From JBFMHP01 sp964557295 (GTDB lineage: Bacteria; Pseudomonadota; Gammaproteobacteria; RBG-16-57-12): a stretch of DNA of 64,000 nt. A program made the position numbers and the translations under genes. The stretch lies in contig CAZKZP010000003.1 in assembly GCA_964557295.1 (NCBI GenBank), positions 75,016 through 139,015 of the forward strand, read 5' to 3'. Shown one piece after another: positions 19,449 to 29,094 of the stretch; within the stretch, counting starts at the first letter, position 1; each line of letters begins with the position of its first letter. The notes under the pieces were generated by a model. The model was not told where the DNA came from. It did not search any database and was given only the letters and a program-made list of their open reading frames with translations.

Positions 19449-21626
19449 ATGCCACCAGAAGTGCGCACAAACAGCATTCAGCCCACTCCCCGTCCGCTGG
19501 TGGATATACTGCATTCTCGATATACAGCCTGGATTGTCCTGTTGATCTCGCTTGCCATTACCATTGTGGCGTGGAAGATCTCCAGCGATTCCGCCGAGCA
19601 GCGCGCCTTCGAGCGCTTCAAGTTCCAGGTAGATGAGGCGCAGCATTCCATTGATAAGCGTATGACCGATTACCAGCAGGTGTTGCGTGGTGGTCTGGCG
19701 TTGTTCGAGGCGGCCCCAAAGGTGGATCGTCACATGTGGCGCAGTTACGTCGAAACACTGGCGCTGAACAGAAGTTATCCTGGCATTCAGGGGATCGGCT
19801 TCTCCCTCTGGATCGACCCCAAAGACAAGGCGGCCGTTGAGCAGAGTGTGCGCGCCGAGGGATTCCCCGACTTTGTCATCAAGCCCGAGGGCGAGCGTCC
19901 TCATTACAGCAGCATTATCTATCTCGAACCCTTTGATACGCGCAATCAGCGCGCATTCGGTTATGACATGTACTCAGAGGGAACCCGTCGCGCGGCGATG
20001 GAACGGGCGCGCGATACGGGTGAGGCGGCCATGTCCGGCAAGGTCAAGCTGGTGCAGGAGACCAAGACCGATATCCAGCCGGGATTCCTCATCTACCTGC
20101 CGCTCTACAGCAAGCCTGTTACAACAGTGGAGGAACGGCGCGAGAATCTGCGCGGCTTCGTCTACAGCCCCTTCCGCATCCGAGACTTGATGCAGGGCAT
20201 CCTCGGCCATGGCTTGCCCGAGGTCGCATTCGAGATCTACGACAGCGAAACGCTCGATCCCGAGACCATGCTTTATGACAGCGATGGGTTCACCGAAGCT
20301 GTGGGTGATCATGCCCATGATGGTCACTTCAAGGAGGTGCGCAAACTCACCATCGGCGGTCATACTTGGACGGTCACCTACACATCCACTCCGGCCCTGG
20401 CGGCGGCTACCAGCACAAACCAACCGCTGCTGGTCGCCATCAGCGGTGTCGCCATCGATCTATTGCTCTTCTACATCATCATCTCACTGTCACGCCTGCG
20501 CCAGCGCGCCGACAGGCTGGCGGAAGAGCGCATGAATGTACTGCGAGAGCGTGAACTCCACTTCAAGACCATTGCCGATACCGCCAATGACGGCATCATT
20601 ACCTGTGATGAAACGGGCAAGATCAGCTACTGCAACCGCGCCACCGGAGAGATCTTCGGCTACAACGAGGCGCAGATGTTAGGAACGCCGATGGCACTAC
20701 TCTTCGCACAAGAACCTTATAGCGATCTGATAAGCGGTGCGCTGGAGCGCAGCGCTTCCGTGGATGGCAGCAACACAGCGCGTAACGCCCAAGTCGAGAT
20801 CGAAGGGATTCACCGCAACGGTTCAGTCATTCCGCTGGAGCTTTCGGTCGCGGGCTGGAGTATCGGTGAACGCCGTTACGCGACTGCCATCATGCGCGAC
20901 ATCAGCGAACGCAAACGGATCGAGAAGATGAAAAACGAGTTCATCGCCACGGTCAGCCACGAACTGCGTACCCCGCTCACAGCCATTCGCGGCTCGCTGG
21001 GGTTGGTCACTGGCGGCATCGTGGGTGATCTCAATGAAAAAGCGCGCACCTTGCTGGAGACTGCAACCCGCAACAGCGAACGGCTCAGCCGGCTCATCAA
21101 TGACATCCTTGATGTGGAAAAGATGGGATCGGGCGAGATGCGATTCGAATTGCAATGCCACTCGACCACAAAACTGCTGCAACACGCCGTGGATCACAAC
21201 TCTACCGTTGCCACGGCGGCCGGAATCAGCTTGACCATCAACGAATGCGACGAAGCCCACGTCCGCATCGATATCGACCGCTTCCAACAGGTGATGACCA
21301 ACCTGATCGCCAACGCCATCAAGTTCTCCCCCGCGGGCGCCGGCGTCACTCTCTCGTGTCGTAACTGCGGTGACACTGTGCGTATCGCCGTTCAGGATCA
21401 GGGGCCGGGTATTCCGGAGGAATTCCGCGGCAGAATCTTCCAAAAGTTCGCCCAGGCCGACTCCTCCGATTCCCGCCAGAAAGGCGGCACCGGACTCGGT
21501 CTCTCCATAGTCAAGACCATCGTCGAACGTTTTGGCGGCGCGGTGGGATTTGAATCCGAACCCGGCAAGGGCGCCCTCTTCTACTGCATTCTTCCCGTCG
21601 TCAAACACAACAGCGCGGTCGCTTGA
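19449..21626 (+). CDS. CHASE-PAS sensor histidine kinase
   Basis: About 725 residues from ATG 19449. The frame extends upstream to 19356 but those codons lie in the IS end. Order: membrane helix (about 20-42); periplasmic CHASE domain (about 75-280) with GIGFSLWI and SSIIYLEPFDTRNQRAFGYDM; second helix near 320-340; PAS (about 370-490); HisKA with His504 in VSHELRTPLTAIRG; HATPase_c with NAIKFSPAG, DQGPGIP and GGTGLGLSIVK. It senses an unknown small ligand outside the membrane and phosphorylates an unlinked regulator, since none is adjacent on this strand. The IS ends 69 bp upstream and may have removed or replaced its promoter. Confidence 0.92.
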   Translation: MPPEVRTNSIQPTPRPLVDILHSRYTAWIVLLISLAITIVAWKISSDSAEQRAFERFKFQVDEAQHSIDKRMTDYQQVLRGGLALFEAAPKVDRHMWRSYVETLALNRSYPGIQGIGFSLWIDPKDKAAVEQSVRAEGFPDFVIKPEGERPHYSSIIYLEPFDTRNQRAFGYDMYSEGTRRAAMERARDTGEAAMSGKVKLVQETKTDIQPGFLIYLPLYSKPVTTVEERRENLRGFVYSPFRIRDLMQGILGHGLPEVAFEIYDSETLDPETMLYDSDGFTEAVGDHAHDGHFKEVRKLTIGGHTWTVTYTSTPALAAATSTNQPLLVAISGVAIDLLLFYIIISLSRLRQRADRLAEERMNVLRERELHFKTIADTANDGIITCDETGKISYCNRATGEIFGYNEAQMLGTPMALLFAQEPYSDLISGALERSASVDGSNTARNAQVEIEGIHRNGSVIPLELSVAGWSIGERRYATAIMRDISERKRIEKMKNEFIATVSHELRTPLTAIRGSLGLVTGGIVGDLNEKARTLLETATRNSERLSRLINDILDVEKMGSGEMRFELQCHSTTKLLQHAVDHNSTVATAAGISLTINECDEAHVRIDIDRFQQVMTNLIANAIKFSPAGAGVTLSCRNCGDTVRIAVQDQGPGIPEEFRGRIFQKFAQADSSDSRQKGGTGLGLSIVKTIVERFGGAVGFESEPGKGALFYCILPVVKHNSAVA

Positions 21627-21735
21627 TCCCTTCAGTGCTCCCACATTTTCGTGGCGATACTGTCATCATTTCACGAGAATGGATTGGCGGCCACTTCCGC
21701 CCGCAGCCTGGATGGCTTTGCCCTCTGCGAATCTA

Positions 21736-24366
21736 TTATTCAACGACGCGCGCGAATGATAAACAGAACGTCGTTCCCTGCCCGGGATGGCTTTCCACCG
21801 TGATGCCCGCCCCGTGTTTATCCATGACCGCCTTGACGAAGGCCAGACCGAGGCCGAAACCCTTTTCCGCTTGATGGGTATCCGATTTGACGCGGTGAAA
21901 GCGTTGGAAAATGGCCGGCAGATCTGCGGCGGGAATGCCATAACCGTAATCGCGAATGCGGCATCGTATAGTATCTCCCTCTTCATGCAGGGAGATATCG
22001 ACCGCGCTGTCGGCGGGACTGTACTTCACCGCATTGTTGATCAAATTGACCAGGGTGCGCTCGAGGAGCTGTAGATCGGCGCGGATCAGAAACTCACGTC
22101 CGGTATCACAATCCAGATTGAGTTTGATGCGCTTGTTGGCGGCGAACGACCAGACCTGATCAATCGCGCTTTCGACTATCATGCTCAAATCGAGCAGATT
22201 GGGATGGAAGTCGTCGCCGCTTTCCACTTGCATGATCTGCACGAATCTTTCCGCCAGGGTCACGGTGGTGTTGGCATATTTTTCGAAGCGGTCAAGCATC
22301 TCGGGGATGCTCAAGTCCTTGCGATGCTCCCGGATCAAGTGGATCATCGCCAGCATCGAAACCAGCGGCGAGCGCAAGTCATGAGACAGGAACCCGATCG
22401 CCTCGGCGCGGCGGCGCTCGCTCTCGCGCAACGGTGTGATATCCGTCAGGTTGATAATCAGGCCGCGCCCGAGATGCGGATGGGCCACCGTCGGCGCCAT
22501 CTGTACCAGGAGATCCATGCCGCTTTGGTGCCGGGTGTTGAATTGCATCGGTTCGCCTTTCAACAGCGATTGTTTGATCTGCTGCTCCCAGCTGTAGGCC
22601 TGCTCTATCGTCAATACGCGTGTGAGCGTATTGAACTGGAGTCCGATAAGTTTCTCGCCTTCTGCGAGATTGAGCAGGTATTGCGCGGCGTGATCATTGG
22701 CCAGAATGACTTTTCCCAGGTTATTGATCACGATGACGCCATCGGCCATGTTCGCCAGGTTGTCATGCACAAAAGTGCGCATCGCGCGCATTCTGTCACT
22801 GGCCTGCTGCACCTCGTGGATGCGCCGGCGGAGAAATTCGCCGTGGGTGGCGCTCGGTTCCTCAACTTGGTTCAGATGTGCTTGCAGGAATGGATGCAGC
22901 AGGCCCTCCAGTGTCTCATCGGGATGATAGTCCTTGCCGGTGGCCACATACAGCACAGGCCCCGTGTCATCAGCGCCCACTATTTTGCAGTAATGATTAA
23001 CGCCGCAGGACTGCCATCCTTGAGTCAACGGCGGTGCCGGCAGCATGTCGAGCGCGCCCCATTGATCCAGCACCACCCCCTTCCGCGTGCACAGTGCCCA
23101 GCCGTTGATCGGCACCAGCGTTCGCAGGAAGGCCATCCCCGCCTCCTTGTCCACCCTCAGCTCGGAGGGCAACACGCCGGGCTCCCGGGAAAGGGTTTCC
23201 AATTCCTCATTGAGATATTTCAGGGTGTATTCAAGACGCCGCCAACTCCAGAGCGGATAGGCGGCCAGCAGCGGAATCACCACGGCCGAGGGTGAGTACC
23301 AGACGAGCTGCGATTGCAGCAAACCGATGCTGATGACAAAGGCCGCCCCGATCAATCCCACGGATGCGATCAATGCGCTGCGCGGCGTCAGCTGCGGGAA
23401 GATGATGAACGGCAGGATGATCAAAATGCTGTTGATCAAAAATTGCCACGCCGCGGCGATCTCGGTAATGGCGAGATTGTTGCGCACCGTATCCAGGATA
23501 TTGGCGTTGATTTCCACGCCCGGCATCGGATGACTGAGACCCGAGACCGGCGTGGGCAACGCGTCTCCCAGTCCCGGCACCGTCACGCCCACCAGGGCGA
23601 TTTTGTCTTTGAAGGTGTCGGCGGCGAATTCGCCGTCCAATACCTTGTGGTACGAGATACGTTGAAAATGCCCTGGAGGACCGGCGTAAGGAATGATCAG
23701 GCGGTGATCACGCACCCAGGTGTGCATGCCGGCATCTGGTTGCGGATTTCTTTCTCCCGGCAGCGCCCGCCACTGCTGCGGCTCGAGATGTTGCAGTATC
23801 GCCATGCTGAGATTCGGCCAATACGGGCTGCCGAGACCTTCTTGCAGATATACACTGCGCGCGATGCCATCATGATCGAGCTGAACGTGCACATGCCCCA
23901 GGCCGGCGGCGGCATCGGCGAGCAGCGGGAGCGGCAGGGCTTCATAGGGCAGTCCGCCGCTTCTGCTCTCTTCCATGTAGACGGGCAGGATCACGCGTCC
24001 ACTGCGTTTGATCGCCGCAGCCAAGGCCTGATCGGCGGCGGGATCGTGGGTTTCGGGTTCTGAAAAAATGATGTCGAGCGCGATGGCCCGCGCGCCTGCC
24101 GCCGTAAGGCGATCGATCAGCTCCGCATGTGTGGTACGCGTCCACGGCCATTGCCCGAGCCTGGCCAGGCTGGCGGCATCGATTTCAACGATCACGATAT
24201 CGTCGGGCGCCGGCCGCGCCCAGGTATACTGCTGGGCATCGAACAACACCTGATCCAGTCGCCATAACGAATCGCTGCCAGCGAGAAAGTGCGTGGCCAT
24301 CAGCAGTATGACCGCCAGGATGATGCGGTCGGACAGGGCGAAATACTGCCATTTGTTCTTTGTCAT
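21736..24366 (-). CDS. CHASE2 sensor histidine kinase
   Basis: About 876 residues from ATG 24366, which overlaps the stop of the FecR gene (ATGA). An N-terminal helix is followed by a CHASE2 periplasmic domain (about 35-310) with VIVEIDAASLARLGQWPWTR, ALDIIFSEP and DKIALVGVT. Three membrane helices (about 310-385), a PAS-like region (about 520-640), HisKA with His662 in SHDLRSPLVSML, and HATPase_c with NLINNAVKYSPAD, DYGYGIP and GFGLGLAFVKAV complete it. The response regulator two genes upstream is the probable partner. The gene is convergent with the CHASE kinase, with about 110 bp between stops. Confidence 0.93.
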   Translation of the reverse strand: MTKNKWQYFALSDRIILAVILLMATHFLAGSDSLWRLDQVLFDAQQYTWARPAPDDIVIVEIDAASLARLGQWPWTRTTHAELIDRLTAAGARAIALDIIFSEPETHDPAADQALAAAIKRSGRVILPVYMEESRSGGLPYEALPLPLLADAAAGLGHVHVQLDHDGIARSVYLQEGLGSPYWPNLSMAILQHLEPQQWRALPGERNPQPDAGMHTWVRDHRLIIPYAGPPGHFQRISYHKVLDGEFAADTFKDKIALVGVTVPGLGDALPTPVSGLSHPMPGVEINANILDTVRNNLAITEIAAAWQFLINSILIILPFIIFPQLTPRSALIASVGLIGAAFVISIGLLQSQLVWYSPSAVVIPLLAAYPLWSWRRLEYTLKYLNEELETLSREPGVLPSELRVDKEAGMAFLRTLVPINGWALCTRKGVVLDQWGALDMLPAPPLTQGWQSCGVNHYCKIVGADDTGPVLYVATGKDYHPDETLEGLLHPFLQAHLNQVEEPSATHGEFLRRRIHEVQQASDRMRAMRTFVHDNLANMADGVIVINNLGKVILANDHAAQYLLNLAEGEKLIGLQFNTLTRVLTIEQAYSWEQQIKQSLLKGEPMQFNTRHQSGMDLLVQMAPTVAHPHLGRGLIINLTDITPLRESERRRAEAIGFLSHDLRSPLVSMLAMIHLIREHRKDLSIPEMLDRFEKYANTTVTLAERFVQIMQVESGDDFHPNLLDLSMIVESAIDQVWSFAANKRIKLNLDCDTGREFLIRADLQLLERTLVNLINNAVKYSPADSAVDISLHEEGDTIRCRIRDYGYGIPAADLPAIFQRFHRVKSDTHQAEKGFGLGLAFVKAVMDKHGAGITVESHPGQGTTFCLSFARVVE

Positions 24367-25718
24367 GGGATGAAGAGTAGCGGGAGCAAGAATCCAATCA
24401 CCATCCATCTCGGAAAATAAACGGTAAACGAATCGGGTCCGCTGTATTCACTGACCTCGCCCTGATCATTGAAGGCTTGCACACGAAAATAATATTCACC
24501 CGGGTCGGGCACGGGCATCAGCACGCGGTCCTCGTCGACCTCGGCCGCGCCGATGAGATGGTGGAAGGTTTCATCCTTCGCCAGCTGCACGCGGTAGTGT
24601 GTGCCCGGCGTCTGCAATTGCCAGCGCACCAGCAAGGTGTCGTGGGTGATCTGTGGCGCGAGGACATGCGGGGCCGGAAGGCGCGCGGCGGGCGGCGCCA
24701 CTACGTTGAATCGTGCGACAGCATCGGCGCCTTCCAGACCAATCTCGTCGATGGCGCGGACACGACCGACGTATTCGCCGGACGCGAGCATGGTGAGCCG
24801 AACCGCAGGGTCGGTTGTCACCTCATCATGCAACAACGCGGAGAAATCCGGCGCCTCGGCCACTTGTATGCGGTATTGGCGTGCGCCGGTGACGCTTGGC
24901 CAGGCCAGGGCGATGGCATCTTGCGGATATTCGCCAGACAGTTGGCTGAGATCCGGCGCCGGCAACAACAAGCGTGGCGGCAATGGCGGCTTGCCTTGCT
25001 CGGCCAGCGTGCCATAACCCGCCGGTAGCTCCGCGGTGGCTTGACTGCCTTCGACATCGACGCGCCCTTCCAGCACCTCGGAGCGCATCACCGGTCTCTT
25101 CTCCTCCGCGCCGACGCGGAATTGGGTGCCGCGCACGGCCGCGATGGCCGCGGGCGTGATGATCATAAAGCGCGTATTGTTGCGCCGCTTTTCCACTCGG
25201 GTATCCACCCGGCCGTGATGCAATCGGACCGAGGTATCGACCATGCCGCTGTCGCCGAAGGACGAGATGCTGTCGAGCGAAAGGAGACTGTTGGATTGAA
25301 TCAGTAAAATGGAGTCATCGGCAAATCGCACGGTGATGCTGCCGTTGGCTCCCGTGCGTATGGTTTCGCCGCTGACGAGTTTGTCACCTTCACTCACCTG
25401 CCGGGGCTGACCATGCACATCCACCACGTCCACTGAGCCCGAATGGCGCACGACGCGGGCGGGTTGCGGCGGGTTCTTCAGCCACTCGACCTGGATGCGC
25501 AACCGCGTGCCGGGCTTGATCTGCTTGGGATCGGCGATGCCGTTGTGGCTTTGCACTTTGGGCCAATAGGAGATGCCCTTGAGATAATTATTGCTGATGC
25601 TCCAGAGATTATCGCCGGGACGCACCGTGTAGATCCACTCCTCGGCCCATGCGGGTGATGCGGCAATCACCCACAGAGATAACAGCAGAAGGCGGGGCCA
25701 TCGGCGACAGGATGTCAT
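24363..25718 (-). CDS. LysM and FecR domain exported protein
   Basis: 451 residues from ATG 25718 (MTSCRRW). Signal peptide about 1-25 ending SPAWA. A LysM domain (about 28-77) reads YTVRPGDNLWSISNNYL to LRIQ. A FecR-like beta domain (about 95-215) contains RTGANGSITVRFADDS and AAVRGTQFRVG. Two fibronectin-like or Y_Y_Y-like beta repeats follow (about 245-425), and a C-terminal helix (about 433-450) could anchor it in the membrane. LysM suggests peptidoglycan binding. It lies between the response regulator and the CHASE2 kinase, coupled to the latter by ATGA, so it is probably an accessory periplasmic sensor or ligand of that kinase. Confidence 0.85.
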   Translation of the reverse strand: MTSCRRWPRLLLLSLWVIAASPAWAEEWIYTVRPGDNLWSISNNYLKGISYWPKVQSHNGIADPKQIKPGTRLRIQVEWLKNPPQPARVVRHSGSVDVVDVHGQPRQVSEGDKLVSGETIRTGANGSITVRFADDSILLIQSNSLLSLDSISSFGDSGMVDTSVRLHHGRVDTRVEKRRNNTRFMIITPAAIAAVRGTQFRVGAEEKRPVMRSEVLEGRVDVEGSQATAELPAGYGTLAEQGKPPLPPRLLLPAPDLSQLSGEYPQDAIALAWPSVTGARQYRIQVAEAPDFSALLHDEVTTDPAVRLTMLASGEYVGRVRAIDEIGLEGADAVARFNVVAPPAARLPAPHVLAPQITHDTLLVRWQLQTPGTHYRVQLAKDETFHHLIGAAEVDEDRVLMPVPDPGEYYFRVQAFNDQGEVSEYSGPDSFTVYFPRWMVIGFLLPLLFIP

Positions 25719-25823
25719 TCTCTTCTCCCGGAGTATAGGGTGGAACACTCGGTGAACCCAATGCATTTATTTAGTGCGCATTTTACGCGCGCCACATTCA
25801 TATAAATGTTAGCAATTGTAAAT

Positions 25824-26513
25824 TCAGTCGCGCAGAAGCTCGAGGCGATAGCCGTATTGATAGACCGAGGACAGTTTCCAGTGATTCTCCGGTGTCAGAC
25901 CGAGTTTGCGGCGGATGCGGCTGATATGGGCATCGACCGTGCGCGTATTCAGATCGGCACTCTGCCCCCACACACTTTCCAACATATGGCCACGCGATAT
26001 CACCCGCCCGACATTGCTCAGCAGAAACACGGCCAATTCATATTCACGTTGCGTGAGCTCGACCTCCGCGCCATCGACCAAGATCCTGTGCGCGCCGGTG
26101 TCGATCGTGATCGTGCCGAGCTGAGTGATCTGCCCATTGTCCCCGGCCTTGTTGCGCCTGGCCAGGGCGTTGATGCGCGCCAAGGTTTCATGTTGACGCG
26201 CCGGTTTGACGATGTAATCGTCCGCCCCCGTGGTCAAGGCCGATACGATGTCCTGCTCCTGATCGCGGCTGGTGTAGAAAATGATTGGAAAGTCCCATCC
26301 GAAGGTATCGCGGATTTGACGCAGTAAGGCATGACCATCGATATCCGGCAATCCCCAATCCAGGATCACCAGGTCAAAGCTCTCTTGTTGCAATTTCTTC
26401 AGAAAACTTTGGCCGTTAGCGAAATGATGGCAGCGATGCCCGGCCTGGTTTATCCACCCCGCCACCAGTTCGGCCTGGACGGCATCGTCTTCGATCAAGG
26501 CTATTCTCAGCAT
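25824..26513 (-). CDS. OmpR-family response regulator
   Basis: About 229 residues from ATG 26513 (MLRIALIEDD). The receiver domain has acidic residues IEDD at 7-10, the phospho-acceptor Asp52 in LVILDWGLPD, a Thr in FYTSRD, and a Lys in IVKPARQ. The C-terminal winged helix (about 125-225) has ELTQREYELAVFLL and RTVDAHISRIRRKLG. It is the first gene of a minus-strand unit with the LysM-FecR protein and the CHASE2 kinase, so these three form one signalling module. Targets are not visible. Confidence 0.94.
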   Translation of the reverse strand: MLRIALIEDDAVQAELVAGWINQAGHRCHHFANGQSFLKKLQQESFDLVILDWGLPDIDGHALLRQIRDTFGWDFPIIFYTSRDQEQDIVSALTTGADDYIVKPARQHETLARINALARRNKAGDNGQITQLGTITIDTGAHRILVDGAEVELTQREYELAVFLLSNVGRVISRGHMLESVWGQSADLNTRTVDAHISRIRRKLGLTPENHWKLSSVYQYGYRLELLRD

Positions 26514-26524
26514 GGAATGTTCCC

Positions 26525-27259
26525 TTAAAAGCCGCAACCAAATGCGGCGCTGCATCCGTAGCGAAACGGCAGCTCTGTGATGCGCCCCTCAGCCAGCCGC
26601 GCGCGCAATGCACGTATGCCCTCGGCCCCGCCGCAGAGCGCCGGGTCGAACATCGGCGCATCGAGATCGTCCTCCAGTTCCGCGGTTTTGTCGATATCCT
26701 GCCGGTGCAACCGCAGCAGATCGGCGGCCGTGCTGTTGATGCACGGATCGCATTCGAGACTGCGGTGCGGCAATACGGCGAAGCCGGCCTTTTCCACCAG
26801 CGCATCACGCTGCGCCGTGCTGTGTTGGTATAACGGATGCCAGACCTTCCGGTCGCCGTGATACTCGCAGGATTCGATGAATGGCGCAATGACGTGCTCC
26901 GGGAGCTCGCCGTTACGTTTCGGGATCAGGATCGTCGCCTGGTTTTCCGGATCGCGCTCATCGAGCCACTGCAGAAAGGTAATGCCCTTCAGGTGCAGGC
27001 TGCACCACTGGTAGCGTTGGGTGGGAAAGCCTTGCTTGGTATTGACCAGATCGGCGAACGGCATGCGCGCCTTCAGCCGCACCACTTCGAAACCCTGCGC
27101 CTTGACGAAGGCCTCGCAGCGCGTGACATAATCCAGCCAACCGTGCGCCGACCAACCGGTATCGATATAGCAGACCGCCACATCCCCGAGCTGCTGTTCA
27201 TGAGCCCACTGAATCAGCGCCAGGGAGTTGTTGCTGTAATTGCTGCGGATAATGTTCAT
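26525..27259 (-). CDS. PAPS reductase/sulfotransferase-family protein
   Basis: 244 residues. The N-terminus reads MNIIRSNYSNNSLALIQWA, where SNNS occupies the place of the PP-loop that binds the adenylate in PAPS reductases. CYIDTGW and KQGFPTQRYQWCSLHLKG follow family landmarks. Eight cysteines include CDPCINS and a C-terminal GCSAAFGCGF, which could bind metal or an iron-sulfur cluster. A role in sulfur activation, RNA or small-molecule modification is possible; classical assimilatory sulfate reduction is less likely because the usual ECGLH motif is absent. It ends 11 bp upstream of the response regulator start. Confidence 0.7.
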   Translation of the reverse strand: MNIIRSNYSNNSLALIQWAHEQQLGDVAVCYIDTGWSAHGWLDYVTRCEAFVKAQGFEVVRLKARMPFADLVNTKQGFPTQRYQWCSLHLKGITFLQWLDERDPENQATILIPKRNGELPEHVIAPFIESCEYHGDRKVWHPLYQHSTAQRDALVEKAGFAVLPHRSLECDPCINSTAADLLRLHRQDIDKTAELEDDLDAPMFDPALCGGAEGIRALRARLAEGRITELPFRYGCSAAFGCGF

Positions 27260-27404
27260 AGCGTCTCGTTCAAGCGTGCGCCGGTGTCTGTCTCACCCAT
27301 TGCTCGCCGCTGCGCAACAGGGTGGGCCGAAGCAGCTGCGTGAACACCGTGCTGAATTGACGACCAGCCCCATTATAAACCTGGCGGATAAAGATATCTG
27401 CTGC

Positions 27405-27473
27405 TGTAGGAGCAAGCTTTAGCTTGCGATCAGCCACCGCTGCGATGATCGCCATCTAAAGATGGCTCCTACA
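27405..27473. repeat. REP-like palindrome, copy 1 (GTAGGAGC type)
   Basis: 69 bp bounded by the perfect pair TGTAGGAGC / GCTCCTACA, with an inner AGCAAGCTTTAGCTTGC palindrome. It lies in the 313-bp spacer between the PAPS-reductase-like gene and the DHH gene. The rest of that spacer holds no gene that I can support. Related copies are at 47135, 49935 and 51060. Confidence 0.8.
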
Positions 27474-27572
27474 TCAGAGGTAATTGATCGCCGGGTTAAT
27501 AATATAATAAAGCCGATCAAGTCTCATGACGCAACTCGCGGCCTCGGCAACAGCTCGTCGCGCCTTACCTGC

Positions 27573-28538
27573 TCACGCCCGAGCGAAGGTTTGACGAAAC
27601 TTATCGACGAAGTCATCCAAGCGGTCTTCCGGCAGGTGATTGATCCCCGCCGCGGCCTTGCGCCCGCCGCCGGTTGGGAACTGCAAACACAGCCTGTCCG
27701 CGCCTTGCTTGTCGACTTCCGGGGCGCGCACGCTGACCAGATAACCACCGTCTTCCTTTATCGTCAGCAAGGCGTGGGCGCGCTGCGGGAAATCCTGCGC
27801 CAGGAGGTTGGCAAAGACCCCGCTCACGCGTCTGGCCCAGGGTTGGTTCGGCAGCACATAAAGCGCCAGCGAGGATTCTTGCAACTGCGGCTGCAAACTC
27901 GTTGCCTGTTCTAGATCCGATGCATAACCCTGGACCAGCGCGGCGAAGGCGTTCGCCTCTTCGCGAACGAACACCCGTGGATCGGCATAAGGCTTGATCT
28001 TCAGATATAACTCGTGTGGCGGGAAATGCAGATCGGAAAGATCGGCGCCGTAGCCGTTATAGTTGATGCATTCACCCAGCTGCTTCAGCGTGGCAATGTC
28101 GTTGGTGGAAAGTTCAAGGGACTGCGCGAGCTGCTCCGCGCGCTGCGGCAGGCTGTCGCCAAATGCACCGACCACAGCCCAAGGGCTGAAGCGCCCGCCG
28201 AGGTACTGATTGACCAGCAGGCTGGTGCAAACCTCGGCGGAGGTTTCAATGACGGCTTCGAAGTTCGCATGCTGCGGGATGTCGCCTGGGAAATGATGAT
28301 CGAAATAGATGACGCGCGCCCCGGCCGCGAGCAGCCGGAGGACATCGCCGCGGTTTTTCTCCAGCGCGATGTCGAAGATGGCGACTTCATCGCCCGCGGT
28401 GGCCTGGACCCGCCGCGCCAGATCGATGTCACGCTTGACGCCGGTGATCAATACGCTTTCTGCAGGATGGGCCAAGCGCCATTGTTGCAACGCGCAGATT
28501 CCGTCGGCGTCGCCATTGAACACATCATACAAAGCCAT
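27573..28538 (-). CDS. DHH-family phosphoesterase
   Basis: 321 residues. It carries the DHH-type metal motifs NGDADGICALQQW (8-20), IFDIALEKNRGD and YFDHHFPGD. The mid-region (EVCTSLLVNQYL) and C-terminal DHHA1-like region with GGGRKAAAGINHLPED also fit. Family members hydrolyse phosphodiester bonds in oligonucleotides or cyclic dinucleotides, or polyphosphates. The organisation is that of stand-alone DHH-DHHA1 proteins, but substrate cannot be told. It follows the DUF1178 gene by 16 bp on the same strand and is probably co-transcribed. Confidence 0.85.
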   Translation of the reverse strand: MALYDVFNGDADGICALQQWRLAHPAESVLITGVKRDIDLARRVQATAGDEVAIFDIALEKNRGDVLRLLAAGARVIYFDHHFPGDIPQHANFEAVIETSAEVCTSLLVNQYLGGRFSPWAVVGAFGDSLPQRAEQLAQSLELSTNDIATLKQLGECINYNGYGADLSDLHFPPHELYLKIKPYADPRVFVREEANAFAALVQGYASDLEQATSLQPQLQESSLALYVLPNQPWARRVSGVFANLLAQDFPQRAHALLTIKEDGGYLVSVRAPEVDKQGADRLCLQFPTGGGRKAAAGINHLPEDRLDDFVDKFRQTFARA

Positions 28539-28554
28539 CGGGGAAATGATCTCT

Positions 28555-28983
28555 TCAATTGAGTTTTGATTTATCGACCGGCGCGTGTGGCAGCGAGATG
28601 ACTTCGATGCCCTCCTCGATCAACTCCCGTGCCTGCTCCGGGGTGGCGACGCCGCGTATCCCGCGCCATTCTTCTTCGCCATAGTGGATGCGGCGCGCCT
28701 TCTCGGCAAACTGCTTGCCGACATCTTCGCAGTGTTGTTCCAGATAGGTCTGTAGTTTCGCCAGGAATTCAGCCGAGCGTTGCGGCCGCTCGTCCCTGAC
28801 CTCATGCGCCAGCGCGGACTGGATTTGCACATGGCTTGCGGAAGGCACCCTTTCCACATCGCAAGTATCACAGACTGGACACGCCTGCAGTCCACTTGTT
28901 TTTTGGTGCCGGTAATCTTCGCTGTTTTTGAACCACCTTTCAAAACGGTGGTGATTCTGACAAAGAAGATCGTAGATAATCAT
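28555..28983 (-). CDS. DUF1178 family protein
   Basis: 142 residues from ATG 28983 (MIIYDLLCQNHH). The N-terminal region matches DUF1178: YDLLCQNHHRFERWFKNSEDY followed by CPVCDT, two cysteine pairs that could bind zinc. A helical C-terminal half has HYGEEEWRGIRGVATPEQARELIEEGIEV, a motif shared by family members. The function is unknown; such proteins are widespread in proteobacteria. First gene of a pair with the DHH phosphoesterase. Confidence 0.85.
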   Translation of the reverse strand: MIIYDLLCQNHHRFERWFKNSEDYRHQKTSGLQACPVCDTCDVERVPSASHVQIQSALAHEVRDERPQRSAEFLAKLQTYLEQHCEDVGKQFAEKARRIHYGEEEWRGIRGVATPEQARELIEEGIEVISLPHAPVDKSKLN

Positions 28984-29055
28984 ATTTGAATGAACCACAT
29001 ATCGTTTGCCTATGTGGTCAGATTCTAGGGGTTACAGGTGCAAGAAACAATGATT

Positions 29056-29085
29056 TCGCTTGGCCGGATGACTCCGGCCAAGCGA
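29056..29085 (-). terminator. Hairpin terminator after the lipoprotein gene
   Basis: Perfect 12-bp stem TCGCTTGGCCGG / CCGGCCAAGCGA with a 6-nt loop, ten bases beyond the stop of the lipoprotein gene. The following T-tract is weak (AAATCATTGTTTC), so it may be only partly intrinsic. Confidence 0.65.
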
Positions 29086-29094
29086 TGAGAGCGC

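Noticed and set aside
22204..23295. Plus-strand open frame of 363 codons
   Set aside because: Antisense to the CHASE2 kinase, His/Gln/Arg-rich shadow composition.
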